Shown piece by piece: positions 11,008 through 21,533 of a DNA stretch of 64,000 bases. Below the pieces are notes generated by a model. The model was not told the DNA's origin. It did not search any database and worked only from the letters and a program-made list of their open reading frames with translations. How positions within the stretch are numbered: the stretch's first letter is position 1; every line of letters starts with the position of its first letter. Where the stretch lies: NCBI RefSeq assembly GCF_963924675.1, contig NC_089240.1, positions 116,875,680 through 116,939,679 of the forward strand, written 5' to 3'. A program made the translations under genes and the position numbers. This stretch comes from Phocoena phocoena. Taxonomy: Eukaryota; Chordata; Mammalia; Artiodactyla; Phocoenidae.

Positions 11008-11280
11008 TTATTTTTAAGTTTTTAAAAAGCTTTGTTGAGCTATAATCTACATAAAACTCACCCTTTAAAGTGAACAATTCAATGGTTTTTAATACATTCA
11101 CAGAATTGTCCAACCATTAGTACAATTAGTTTGAGAACAGTTTTCATCACCCCAAAATGAAATCCCATATCCTTTAGCAGTTAATCCCACTCATCTCCTC
11201 CCCAAATATATTTTCTATCTCTATAGATTTGCCTATTCTGCACATTTCATATAAATGGAATCATACAATTTTTTTAATGT
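11008..11280 (-). mobile_element. Old L1M 3'-end fragment
   Basis: The plus strand shows the antisense 3' end: GCTTTGTTGAGCTATAATCT, ACATAAAACTCACCCTTTAAAG, ACAATTCAATGGTTTTTAAT and TGCACATTTCATATAAATGG. Confidence 0.8.
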
Positions 11281-11304
11281 TGCTGTGAAATGTAGCGATT
11301 TTCG

Positions 11305-11425
11305 CTTCTTATAAAGAAGGAAATGGGGGCTCAGAAATTAAATAATTTGCCCATGGTCACACAAGTAGAAAGTGTCAAGCCAGGAAACAAACCAAGGTGT
11401 GCCTGGATCTAAAGGCAATGCTGTT
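11305..11425 (-). mobile_element. MIR fragment
   Basis: Reverse-complement MIR motifs: GGGGGCTCAGAAATTAAAT, GCCCATGGTCACACAAGTAG and AGCCAGGAAACAAACCAAGG. Confidence 0.65.
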
Positions 11426-11628
11426 TTTATCTTTCCATCTTATACCTTCTAGAAGACCTGGTTCTAGCCCTGCCTTGGCCATTATTTTGCTTCGTGAAAT
11501 GGAATGATTCAACACATACTTTGGAATTTGGCAGGAAAGGCTTGCTGATGATCTGTCTGTAGGTATTCAGAGACAGAGAGCTCCTAGCTCGAGGAACAGG
11601 GACGAAGAAGGTTCCATTGGCTGACATG

Positions 11629-11667
11629 GGTAAAAAGTGGAGAGAAAGGTAAAAAGTGGAGAGAAAG
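11629..11667. repeat. Tandem duplication of a 19-bp unit
   Basis: GGTAAAAAGTGGAGAGAAA occurs twice back to back and is followed by GGTA. Confidence 0.9.
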
Positions 11668-12224
11668 GTATGTCAAACTAATAAAACCAAATACTCACAT
11701 TCTGAAGATCTCCAGAGTGTAACAGACATAGACTAAAACATGGTGAAGAAGAGAGAAAGGAGGATAGAGATGAAGAGCAGAACGAGCTTCTGCATCACAG
11801 GCATCTCCAAGGAAAAACCAGAAGGACTGGAAGACAACAATGGTTAAAAACATAACTGAAGATAACCCTCCTAAGCTGAAGAAAAAGCTGAGTCTACTGA
11901 TAAAACGGGTTCCTCACATTCCAGGCAAAACCAGTGAAAAGAGATCCACACTTGGATAAATAGGGTGTATGTCTTATGTAAGTAAAATCCCACAAGAATC
12001 CAGTCTAGAAAAAAAAGAGGTCAATTACAAAACAACTATCAGTCTGGCCTTCTCTGGGGATGTGTGGGTTTCTTCCTTCCGATATTTAGTACTGCAGAAT
12101 CTTTCTAGGAAAAACTAACACCTTAAGGGTCCAAAAGTTGTGGAATAAAAGGACAAGCAACCATTGTTACCATCCTTGAAAACTACAATATGATGTTTAA
12201 CCCGTAGAGGCACTACAAGAGTAA
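11668..12224. other. Unassigned, faintly LINE ORF1-like sequence
   Basis: Around 11840-11940 the plus strand has a short lysine-rich frame reminiscent of a HAL1/L1 ORF1 segment. The match is too weak to name and the frame stops at once. No gene is recognised. Confidence 0.25.
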
Positions 12225-12400
12225 TGGAAAAACCATCAAACTCGATGCCCTACGATCTGCTGGTGGTGTGGACATATGAAACCACTTAACTTCTTTAAGC
12301 CTTGGTTCCTTCCTATTTAATATCAGGATAATTTTAATACCTTCTCATAGCTTTGTAAGAAGGATAAAACATGATGGTTTTTACTTAGAATTACCAGTTC
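12225..12400 (+). mobile_element. MIR SINE
   Basis: Plus-strand MIR order: CCACTTAACTTCTTTAAGCC, a TTGGTTCCTTCCTATTTAATATC-like stretch, AGGATAATTTTAATACC and GCTTTGTAAGAAGGATAAAA. Confidence 0.65.
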
Positions 12401-13039
12401 ACCAGTAGAATCAGCCTAATGGTTTTCACTTTCCTTTCTTAAAGTGGGTCTGCTCTGTCCTCCCCTTCTCAGGAGAGATTTGTCGTTGAGACAGCATGAC
12501 CCACGGAGACATAAACATTCCCTTTCTCCTTTTCTCAGTGTGGCAACAACACAGCTACAAGCATCTCTCTTTTGCCCAGGGAGTAGCAACTCTCTTGACA
12601 ATCTAGGTGCTCCAAGCTTTGGTCCCATCTTCTTTAGTGAATCATATCACCCCCTCTCCCTAGAGTGGAGCGGATGCGTCTTCCTTTATGTTACTGATGG
12701 CTACTCTATCTTCCTTCACCTCTTCTGTATTACGGGGCCTGGTTCATGCCTGCCTTACTACCCTCATTAGATGGAGCTGACTTAGCATTGAGGAAGAGAG
12801 CAATGTTAAGCTTAAATTCCACCTTTTGTATTTTTTCCCCAAGGACTGCCACCACCATTGAAATTCTACAATTCAAATTTTCTAAACTATGGTATAAATA
12901 ATGTGATTGATATTCAAGTCATATTCTTTAATTTCTATACTTCACGATTTGGTCCTGTTCTATTTGCTATTTTAGGTATATATGAGTGTATCCCAAAATC
13001 CATTTTAATTCCCTTGGTGGTTAGGAATATGGCAATATG
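12401..13039. other. Unique sequence, nothing recognised
   Basis: Two opposing frames of 70 and 108 codons overlap at 12416-12770 without any recognised domain. The remainder is AT-rich. Confidence 0.4.
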
Positions 13040-13260
13040 ATGTCCATAAAGAGCTTATAATAACATGAGAAAATGTTTATGGTAAAGTGAAATTAAAACA
13101 AATCAAGATATAATATTGCATTTTATATATGATCTCAACTAGAAAAAATATATAGAGGGATGAGTGGAAAACTATGTTAAAAGGTTGGTAGTGATTATGA
13201 GTGGGTGATGGGATTGCGGTTAAAATGCGTACATAGGTAAAAGAAATCAACAGTAATTGT
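13040..13260 (+). mobile_element. Old L1M 3'-end fragment
   Basis: Plus-strand L1M 3' end: AACATGAGAAAATGTTTATG, GTAAAGTGAAATTAAAACA, ATATGATCTCAACTAGAAAA and a TGGTAGTGATTATGAGTGGGTG-like segment. Same region of the family as 3786-3990. Confidence 0.65.
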
Positions 13261-13497
13261 AATTCCCATAATGACCAGGTATTGCTTTTATAAGTTAAAA
13301 AAAATTAAGATATACTTCAGGAGGTAAATATTTAGGCATCCATCTCCTAAATATTAGAATACTTCTAAAAGGTAAGTACTTATTTAAGGTTTTATTAATT
13401 TTATTAGAATTAAAGAGGTTTATTATATAATGATTACATATAAAATATATCAAATACACATCAAATATATCAATATAACCTAAAAAATAAGTGACAC

Positions 13498-13696
13498 GGA
13501 TTTCCCTGGCAGTCCAGTGGTTAAGAGTTCGCCTTCCAGTGAAGGGGGTACGGGTTTGATCCCTGGTCAGGGAGCTAAGATCCCGCATGCCTCACGGCCA
13601 AATAACCAAAACATAAAACAGAAGCAATGTTGTTACAAATTCAATAAAGATTTTAAAAATGGTCCACATCAAAAAAAGAAAAATCTTAAAAAAAAA
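13498..13696 (+). mobile_element. tRNA-Glu-type SINE with extended 3' body
   Basis: It starts GATTTCCCTGGCAGTCCAGTG and has the B box GGTTTGATCCC. After the tRNA-like part comes an extra ~80-base 3' segment (AATTCAATAAAGATTTTAAAAATGG and so on, in pieces) before the A-rich tail. AAGTGACAC flanks it at 13489-13497 and 13697-13705. Confidence 0.9.
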
Positions 13697-13714
13697 AAGT
13701 GACACAAAATTGGC

Positions 13715-14180
13715 ATACTTACAAGGAAAAGTCAATAAATCCACAATGACAGCAGAAGAGTTTTAACTAACATCTCTCAGAAAGTGACAAATCAATCAGG
13801 CAAAAAATTAATACAGTCATAGGAGATTCGAACTACATAATTAACAAGCTTGCTCTAATTGAACCGTATAGAGCCCTGCACTCAATGATTAGAGAATACA
13901 CATTCCTTTCAAGCACACGCAGGACATTAAGGAAATCTGATCACATATTAGCCATAAGTAATTCTCAAAAATTCCAAAGAAATGCTTTAAAAAAAGAACA
14001 CAAGCTCCTTCAGAAAGCCCAAGATCCAAAAACAAATGGTAACAAAGGAGGAGGGAGGGAGAGAGCCCTACTAGGCTGTGTGTTTGGAAACTGAAATAGC
14101 AATCTAAATAATTCATAGGTCAAAGAAAATATTGTAATGAGATTTAAAATATGTTGAACAGAGTAAGCATGGTATATACT
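13715..14180 (+). mobile_element. Old L1M ORF2 endonuclease-region fragment
   Basis: Translated on the plus strand, the stretch at 13885-13990 resembles the L1 endonuclease C-terminal part (IREYTFLSS, then LRKSDHILAISNSQKFQR, the place of [19 protein letters not shown]). The following 14083-14170 continues in the same order (tttggaaactgaaat, cataggtcaaagaaaat). Stops and deletions show it is dead. Confidence 0.7.
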
Positions 14181-15204
14181 TAAAAGGTGAATACTTAAAA
14201 AAAAAAAAAGAGCCGCCATATTAACTTTGCGTTCCATTGATCTGGATGATTGAGAACTGACTGTGTCAGGAGACACCAGTGACTGGTCTCTTTCATCTAT
14301 GTTACCTTTCCTGCCTTGTATTCCTCCAAATACCAAGGAGGACCCTGTGATAAAGTTTCTGTAGAAAATATCACTTGGAATGTTTGAAGATTAATTGAGA
14401 CATAGTGGAGATAATTGATGAAGAAGACGGGAGATTTCCAAGGCAGGGATGAGACAGGAGCAAGAGGAGGAATAGGAAGAAGAACAATGAATTAGTCTTG
14501 GTACGAAAGGAAAGACCTTTTTCTCTAAGATTGGACAGAAGGGAAAAAAAATGATGGATGTGAAAAAAAGACAGAAAAAAACCTAACAAGTTATATAAAA
14601 AGGATAATGACCAAACTTTGGTTACATGGCAACCCTGGGTTCTGAAGTCATTCCCTAAAACAGTGTACTGAAAGTCTACTTTCCATACATTTTTTGCTGC
14701 ATTCTTTTTTGGAGCACACAATACACAACCATTTAAAAACTGATTGTCCTAAATCTAGCTAAAGTTTAAACTCATCACATTCCAAAATTTCCCCTTCTGT
14801 CTGCCTCTACTCTGTCAAGTACCTTTTCTCTTTCTTTATATACTCTTTATCCAAACCAGTTCTTATGATTTCCTTCCCTGTCGTCGTTTTCTATAAATCG
14901 TTAATTGTATGAGCATTTGTAATTCATGCACTGCTGATGGTGACTTTCTAGCGGAAGTGAAACATGTCCGACCACATTCAACCACCCAAGGTAATCTCTA
15001 CCAAGGCCGGCAACCCAAAGATGCTACTTGATCAGGGAGAACAATTCCCATGCCAGCCACATGAGGGAGCATCTGCAATGGTCTTAGAAGGCACATACAT
15101 GTGGAACATATATGAAAATCACCAAAGCAAGCAAGCTTGGACTTCCTTCCTTCGAAATAAATGGCACAGCTTCCAATGGAACACCTGCCAAGCTCTCCAG
15201 TGAC
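14181..15204. other. Unique sequence with a purine-rich tract
   Basis: About 1 kb without a recognised gene. The plus strand is purine-rich at about 14415-14580. The 108-116-codon minus frames here consist largely of Ser/Leu/Phe encoded opposite that tract and are unlikely to be real. Confidence 0.45.
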
Positions 15205-15340
15205 AGTGTTTATCAGTTCTAAGTCAGGCATTATTCCAAGCACTTCAAATGTATTAAATCATTCTCTCTTCGCAAAACCGACAAGAGACTGCCATTATAA
15301 TTACCCTCACTCTACAGATGAAGAAACAGGGGCAGCACCG
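15205..15340 (-). mobile_element. MIR SINE
   Basis: Reverse-complement MIR motifs: AGTCAGGCATTATTCCAAGC, AAATGTATTAAATCATTCTC and CTCTACAGATGAAGAAACAG. Confidence 0.75.
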
Positions 15341-15446
15341 ATTTACAATATACATAGAATAGAGCATAAAAGCAAATTATTCTGGAATCAAAATAAAGGA
15401 TTGGCGTATTACCTATAATAACTTTCTAAAGCCCTCTGGCCTAAAT

Positions 15447-16178
15447 CAGGAATCATCAATCTTTCTCTACAAAAGGCCAGACAGTAAATATTTTAGGCAT
15501 GGTGGGGGCCATATAGTCTTTGTTGCAACCACCCAACTCACCCATAGTATGAGCACGAAAAGAGCCATGAGCAATACAGAAACAAGTAAGTGTGGCCGTA
15601 CTCCAAATTTTACTAATGGACAATGAAATTTAAATTTCATATAATTTTCACATATCACAGAACATCATTCTTCTTTATACGTTTTTCAATCATTTACAAA
15701 TGTAAAAAGCGGGACTTCCCTGGTGGCACAGTGGTTAAGAATCCGCCTGCCAACGCAGGGGACACGGGTTCGAGCCCTGGTCTGGGAAGATCCCATGCGT
15801 GGGATCTCCCATGTGTGGAGCAACTAAGCCCGTGCGCCACAACTACTGAGCCTGAGCTCTAGAGCCTACGAGCCACAACTACTGAAGCCCGCACACCTAG
15901 AGCCTGTGCTCCGCAACAAGAGAAGCCACTGCGATGAGAAGCCCGCGTACCACAATGAAGGGTAGCCCCCGCTTGCCGCAACTAGAGAAAGCCCGCGCAC
16001 CGCAACAAAGACCCAACACATCCAAAAATAAATAAATAAATTTATTTATTTAAAAATAATGTAAAAAGCATTCTTAGCTTATGGGAATTGTTCTCCCTGA
16101 TCAAGTAGCATGTTTGAGCCATATAAAAACAGGAGGCAGGCTGGATTTGGCCCGTCAGCTGGAATTTGTTAACCCTTG
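15447..16178. mobile_element. Nonautonomous hAT-type DNA transposon relic, split by a SINE
   Basis: The ends (CAGGAATCATCAATCTTTCT and TTTGTTAACCCTTG) are decayed terminal inverted repeats of the CAGGGGTCGGCAAACT family, and the body carries AAAAGGCCAGACAGTAAATA. Flanking 8-mers GCCTAAAT (15439-15446) and GTCTAAAT (16179-16186) differ by one base, as expected for an 8-bp hAT target duplication. Without the SINE the element is about 373 bp. A second copy lies at 27999-28207. It encodes no transposase. Confidence 0.85.
15711..16057 (+). mobile_element. CHR-type SINE, long form
   Basis: A long copy starting GGGACTTCCCTGGTGGCACA with B box GGTTCGAGCCC, several CCACAACTACTGA units and an AAATAAATAAATTTATTTATTT-type tail (16027-16050). 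AATGTAAAAAGC flanks it at 15699-15710 and 16058-16069. It sits within the hAT relic and is therefore younger. Confidence 0.95.
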
Positions 16179-16277
16179 GTCTAAATCAGTAACACATCTG
16201 ATAACAAATGCACTGCACCATAATCACAAGGATAAATTAGATTTCAAGTGTAAATTGTAAGAAAAAAAGGCATAAAA

Positions 16278-16362
16278 GAACGTCAAGAGGAAGACAGGGA
16301 GAAAGGGAAAGAAAGAAGAAGATGGGGGAGGGAGAAGGAAGAAGGAAGGACGGAGGAGAGAA
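16278..16362. repeat. Purine-rich (GA) low-complexity tract
   Basis: Roughly 85 bases on the plus strand are almost all A and G (GGGAGAAAGGGAAAGAAAGA and similar), which is a triplex-prone polypurine tract. Confidence 0.7.
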
Positions 16363-16434
16363 ACCACTTTGACAGTTATGTTTCTAAGCCATTATATTTC
16401 TAAGACTGTATTTAAGTAACCATGAATGTGTGCA

Positions 16435-16640
16435 AGATTAATTCCTTCTCAAGGATGTTCATACCTACATGATTTATAATTACAAAAAAACGAACAAAAC
16501 CCAGATAAATAGCCCGAGGAGAGGAGTTAAATAAATACAGTAAATCAATGGAATAATAACTACGTTGAACGCCATGTTGTCAGAGTATCGATGGCATCTG
16601 ATCATAAGGAACTCTGAAGAGTTTCTAAATGTTTACACTG
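16435..16640 (+). mobile_element. Old L1M 3'-end fragment
   Basis: Plus-strand motifs follow the L1M 3' order: AAGGATGTTCATACCTACAT, GATTTATAATTACAAAAAAA, AGTTAAATAAATACAGTAAA and AATGGAATAATAACTACGTTG, the last standing where TGGAATACTATGCAGCC normally is. Confidence 0.55.
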
Positions 16641-16841
16641 ATTTTAAACATTTGGGGCTTAGGAACATGAAGAAAAAAATATTTTGTTTTCCCTGATGGG
16701 CTCATTCTCCTATCCATGGTGACATCAGCGAACCCACAGAAGACCGTCATACAGCCATGCCACTAGGAAAGCAGTACTCAGTGAAATCCAAACATAGTGC
16801 CCCAAACATCATTTTGGTGAGAAGTTTCTCTAGAAGCCACT

Positions 16842-17005
16842 TTTTTTCTTTCTTTTTTTCTTACTTTTTCTTTTGGCAGCTCTGTGCGGCTTGCAGGATC
16901 TTAGTTCCTGGACCAGGGATTGAACCCGGCCCGCCACGCCACGCCCCACCCCCACCCCGCAGTGAAGGCCTGGAGTCCTAACCACTGGACTGCCAGGGGA
17001 TTCCC
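16842..17005 (-). mobile_element. Short tRNA-Glu-type SINE
   Basis: Reverse-complement SINE: a T-rich start, GATCTTAGTTCCTGGACCAG, GGATTGAACCCGG (B box) and CCACTGGACTGCCAGGGGATTCCC in pieces. Flanks TAGAAGCCACT (16831-16841) and TGGAGGCCACT (17006-17016) are an imperfect target duplication, which suggests an older copy. Confidence 0.9.
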
Positions 17006-17016
17006 TGGAGGCCACT

Positions 17017-18279
17017 GTTTAAAGACTGTTGCAAAGTAAATAATTTGAATATTTCATCCACGTTATAATCTTATGGGGATATTTTCAGGTCACAGAACAT
17101 CCAAAAACTGGGCGGGAAAAAGGTCAGATCAATCCCGTCAAAAGCTTTCCCAAATTATTAATGACACATTCCCAGTCAACTCCATTGACGCTTCACACCA
17201 GGAAACTCACAGCACTGAATACCTGCCTTACAGACTCCTTGAAATAAGGCAGAGCCACAAATAAATGAACAAAAGGTATTAAAAGCAACCAGGAGATAGA
17301 GTATTAAGGAATGAATAGTGTCCTCAAGATACCACTGGTCAAAGATAAAGCTGTATTGAAGCAAATTGTCAGCCTGATATGAAACATTGACAAAGTACTA
17401 AGCCCTGAAGTTTGGGATCCTTATCTAACCTCAAGCTTTGGACTCCAAGACCTCTCACCCATGACTCACTTCTCTACAACTCACAGGGCTGCAAAGAAGT
17501 GCCATAAACCTTCTCATTGGCCTCATGCACCAACCCGAGGCTAGAAAATGTCAATGATTCTTCCATCCCATACCCGTCATCCTTGGTCATTAATCAAAAT
17601 GTAAGCCCCTTCCTCACCTACAGTCTCATTCTCGCCTCCCTGTGCTGCCCTTGCCCATAAACCTTCCCATGTGTGCTCTGATTCCTCAAGACCACGGAAG
17701 AAGCAGCTTGACAGAATGCTTCTCCAACTCCTACCTTTACTGGAACCTAAGTATCTTCTGTCGACACTGCCTTCCCAGCAGGCTTTCAAGTGAAGACTGG
17801 TTACTCTTCCACCTACTCTTCATATCTCACGAAATAGGAATATTGGAGATCTGGCCCTGTTATTTACTAACCTGACACCATGTTCATCATTCCTGAATGC
17901 TCATATAAAAACCCCTGGTCTCTTGAAATGCTTGCCTCTTAGCTATCTACCTCTCTGTGCCGCGTAATAACTCTTCACATTCATGACCTACTCAGAACGA
18001 TTTTAGTTCATGGACTATCACCTCCTTCTCTACCCCAAGTCCTGACATCATCCTCGAGAGACCTGCATTTCCGTCGCGTCTACCAGACTTCTGTCTTCAC
18101 TTCCGTCCCTACCCTGCCTGGATCTGACGGTTACAAATCCAAGCTACTTGCCCTCCAGCCCCCTCAGATTCTTTCCACCACTGTCCTTCTGCCACCACCC
18201 CAAATTCCAATATTACAATCTACCCTTTCAGGTTCACCCAGCAAGAGAAAGAAATGCAAACCGGGCAGTTAAGCAACAT
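17017..18279. other. Unique, pyrimidine-rich in its second half
   Basis: No gene is recognised. From about 17640 the plus strand is rich in C and T. This may be further decayed L2 sequence leading into the piece at 18280, but I cannot align it. Confidence 0.35.
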
Positions 18280-19190
18280 TACAAACTCATGATCTCCAAC
18301 CTTTGCTAGAGTCTCAGCAACAGCCCTTTATACTTTCAGTCCATAATCTACTCTCCTCAATGACCATGTTAATTAAGCCTTCACTACCTTGCTCAAAAGC
18401 CCCCGCCCCTTCCAATTTCAATCTTTGCCTTGACCCCATTTCACTAACACAATTGAGGCTTTCAGCTATATTCTGCTTAACTTTCTCCATCTCCACCAAA
18501 GTATTTACAAGTCACATCCTTCCTGATTTTCTTCCCTCAAGAATGAGGACTGTGGCTTGGTCCACATCCCCTCCTGTCATCTCTTGGACACTGGCCCTCA
18601 GGTCACCTCCTAAATCTCAAACCATTCTCTCCATGCAGGCCCTTTCCTTTCAAAATATAGTTAAGCTAGAGTCTTTTCACGGCTTAAAATTTTAAAAGAT
18701 ACCCTCCTGTAAGGATGTGTCCCCAAGAAGCCACTCCCTTCTCCCCTCCCTGCCACATCAAAACCATTAGAAGTACCAAACTACTCACTAACGGTCTTCT
18801 TTTCCTTCACTTCCTACTGACGTCTCATTCATCTGCGTCTTGCCCTTCCCACTTCATAGAAGGGGCTCTTGGGAAGGTCAGCAATGACCTCCCAAATGCA
18901 AAAGCCTGGGGTTCTTTGTAGGCTTTATCTTTCTGGAAGTCTCTTGTACATCACACAGTGTTGAAACACTTGCTCCATCTTGAAATTTCCTCCTTTTTTG
19001 GCGTCCATGACAACGCATTCTGGTTCTGCTTGCACCTATCTGACTCATGGCCTCCTTGTAACGTCTGCCACAGGATTCAGGACTGGCCCCGACATGTGTA
19101 GACTCAATGGTACTCACTGGATTCCAATCCCTATTGCCCCAACTTCCCGGCCTTCACATCACTTCACCAGTGACATGTCCTTGTTATAAC
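18280..19190 (+). mobile_element. Decayed L2 ORF2 fragment
   Basis: The plus strand at 18860-19060 follows the L2 reverse transcriptase region in order: GGTCAGCAATGACCTCCCAA, then a TTTATCTTTCTGGAAGTCTC-like part, a TGTTGAAACACTTGCTCC stretch, TTGGCGTCCATGACAACGC and TTCTGGTTCTGCTTGCACCT. The 130-codon frame at 18303-18695 lies in this decayed element and has no intact domain. Confidence 0.55.
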
Positions 19191-19329
19191 TGTCAGTGCG
19201 AGGTTAGATTTTTAGCAATGATATATATATTTTAAAAGATGATGACCTTATCATCATGTCACATTACATGATATAATTTTATTTATAAAAACATTAATAT
19301 ATTTACCCCTAAAGCAAGGAGAGCCATAG

Positions 19330-19490
19330 CGCGGGTTAGCAGAAAGGGTCTTGGTTTAATCATTTAAAAATGAGAATAGTAACATTACCCTCAAAATCTT
19401 ATGACGATTAAATGAGATAAAGGGGCTGGAGACACCAGAACCATGCCCGGTACACAGCAAGTCACGTGATACACGTTTGCTGAACCCAAA
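19330..19490 (+). mobile_element. MIR SINE fragment
   Basis: Plus-strand MIR 3' half: AAAAATGAGAATAGTAACAT, ATGACGATTAAATGAGATAA and CATGCCCGGTACACAGCAAG. Confidence 0.65.
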
Positions 19491-19570
19491 TCTAAAGTCA
19501 TTGAGTGTCCTTGGCCATTAAACAATTGGTCAGTTGCAAAAACTCAAAGTTAGTCAAGACAAGTAAAGCA

Positions 19571-20113
19571 TCAGCCCAACAAATTGTCTGGTACACTCAG
19601 ATCGAGGCCAGAGGTTAGTATCCCCTGGCGTATGTACCCAAGCACGCACGTGATGACATGGCAGTCCACCGTCTCTGGTGGGAGGCCCAGTGCTGGCCTC
19701 CATTCCTCTCTCCATGATTCCTGCCAGCAGCATGATGAGTACCAGTAGCAGCAAAGAGTTGGGAGAGCTGGAGCCTGAGCTCCCGTGGCTGGCAGGCAAG
19801 GCAGGCACGGAACACATTTGCTGCTGTTCCAGCCAGCGTGCCGGCAACATACTCCTCCCCCAGCTGTGATCCGGCGCAGATTAGCAAACCCCTTTATAAA
19901 GGTATCAAACACCAACATCAAGAAAACCAGTGGCAGATGGACTGGAATTGGATTTCTGTAAGCAGTCATGTTGGCAGGACGCAGCCAGTCTTTGAGTGCC
20001 TCACGCACCACCCCCGACCCCCTCAAGATTGATGAGGTCACCATGGGACTTTGTGAATAGATGCAGGAGGTGAAACTGCCACATTTCTTTAGCTCCTCTT
20101 TTTTGGCTGTCAA
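19571..20113 (-). other. 180-codon open frame, unrecognised
   Basis: This is the longest frame outside LINE sequence in the first 20 kb. I recognise no domain. The N-terminal third starts MTAKKEELKKCGSFTSCIYS and the middle has a hydrophobic stretch (VHLPLVFLMLVFDTFIKGF) that could span a membrane. The C-terminal part is Cys-rich. Alternative minus frames over the same DNA are also open for 90-98 codons, so the whole region is simply poor in stops. I see no splice sites, polyadenylation signal or A tail that would support a gene or retrocopy. Most likely it is fortuitous. Confidence 0.2.
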
Positions 20114-21309
20114 GTGAAATTACCTAGTGTGGCTTTGGTAGGGCCCAAGGCAGTCACAAATTTAGCACACATTACACATATCCATTGCATCTCTTCTACC
20201 ATGCCCCTTATTCAAAGTGGCATTTGATTGTATTGGGAAAGTATTTGTTCTTACGTAAGCTTCCTTAGACCATATAAAATATACTGTCACTACAATCTAA
20301 CTGATACAGAGATGTTCACAGAATGTGATACTGATCTTTTTTATTTCAGGAGTGGCATTAATATATAACATTCTCCCATAATAGCATACAGCTTTTTTTT
20401 ACATTTTCCTAAAAACATGTTTAAACACTTCCCTACATAGTCAATACACAATATGATGTAGGATACTTTTAGTCCAAAGGAATACAGCATGTCACATATT
20501 ATCTTTCATGAGTCCTAAAGACGTATCTGTAAGACTTTAAGTGTCTCAAGCCATTCATCTGTCTAAATATAATCTCATTCACACTTTGTGGATTGCTGCA
20601 TGGATTCAGTTTACATCCAGAGGAAGACACTAATGATGACATTTAAATCACAAGATACCAATTAACATCTGTGCTTCTTTTGTACCAACTACACAGATTC
20701 ATTTCAAGTCAAGTTTTCACGCAATACTGACAAGCCAGAAACAGAGATACATCTTTAAACACGCGAAACAAAAGGCCAAGGGCGTTTTGTACCCTTTCTT
20801 TAATGTCACTGTAAATAAAGAGGCTGAGAAAAGCAGGCAGACAAGGAGTGAAAGGACAATGCAGGACTCAGAGAGGAAGAACTAAGGAACCAACATGCCT
20901 CTATTCTTCCAGGCCAGTCATTTCATCTCCAATTGTTGGAACAACATCAGGAAGTGTCACAACACAATACATGCAGACACATTTTCTCTGCAAATTGACT
21001 TGTTTCTGCATGCTTTCAAAAGAATGGACAAAAGGCAGACAATGACCATCACACAGAACCCCTCCGCCCAGAGGTCCTGGGTCTCTCCAATTTTATTTGA
21101 CTGGGGTGAGCGGTTTAAGACACACACTGCTACCCAAATACATGATGCAAAGTTGAGATCACAGTGTATACAGAGCTATTTTTATCTGCATTATGGTATA
21201 GTTTCCACATCACTAAATAGCTTGAAAAACATAAATTTAATATGTATATATAAAACACCATTATATGGATATACAAAGTTAAAAATAGGGTTTTAAAAAA
21301 ACAATTGTA
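20114..21309. other. Unique sequence, nothing recognised
   Basis: About 1.2 kb without a recognised repeat. The 133-codon plus frame at 20895-21296 has no recognisable domain. The sequence ends at the target site of L1-A. Confidence 0.4.
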
Positions 21310-21533
21310 TTCAATTTACTTTTTTAAAATTTAATTTATTTTTCTATACAGCAGGTTCTTATTAGTCATCCAATTTATACACAGCAGTGTATACATGTCA
21401 ATCCCAATCTCCCAATTCATCACACCACCACGACCACCCCCCCGCCACTTTCCCCCTTGGTGTCCATACGTTTGTTCTCTACAATCTGTGTCTCAATTTC
21501 TGCCGTGCAAACCGGTTCATCTGTACCATTTTT

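Noticed and set aside
15711..16057. Repeated CCACAACTACTGAGCC units as a CRISPR-like array
   Set aside because: They are the internal units of the long-form SINE; spacers are not unique, and the DNA is mammalian.
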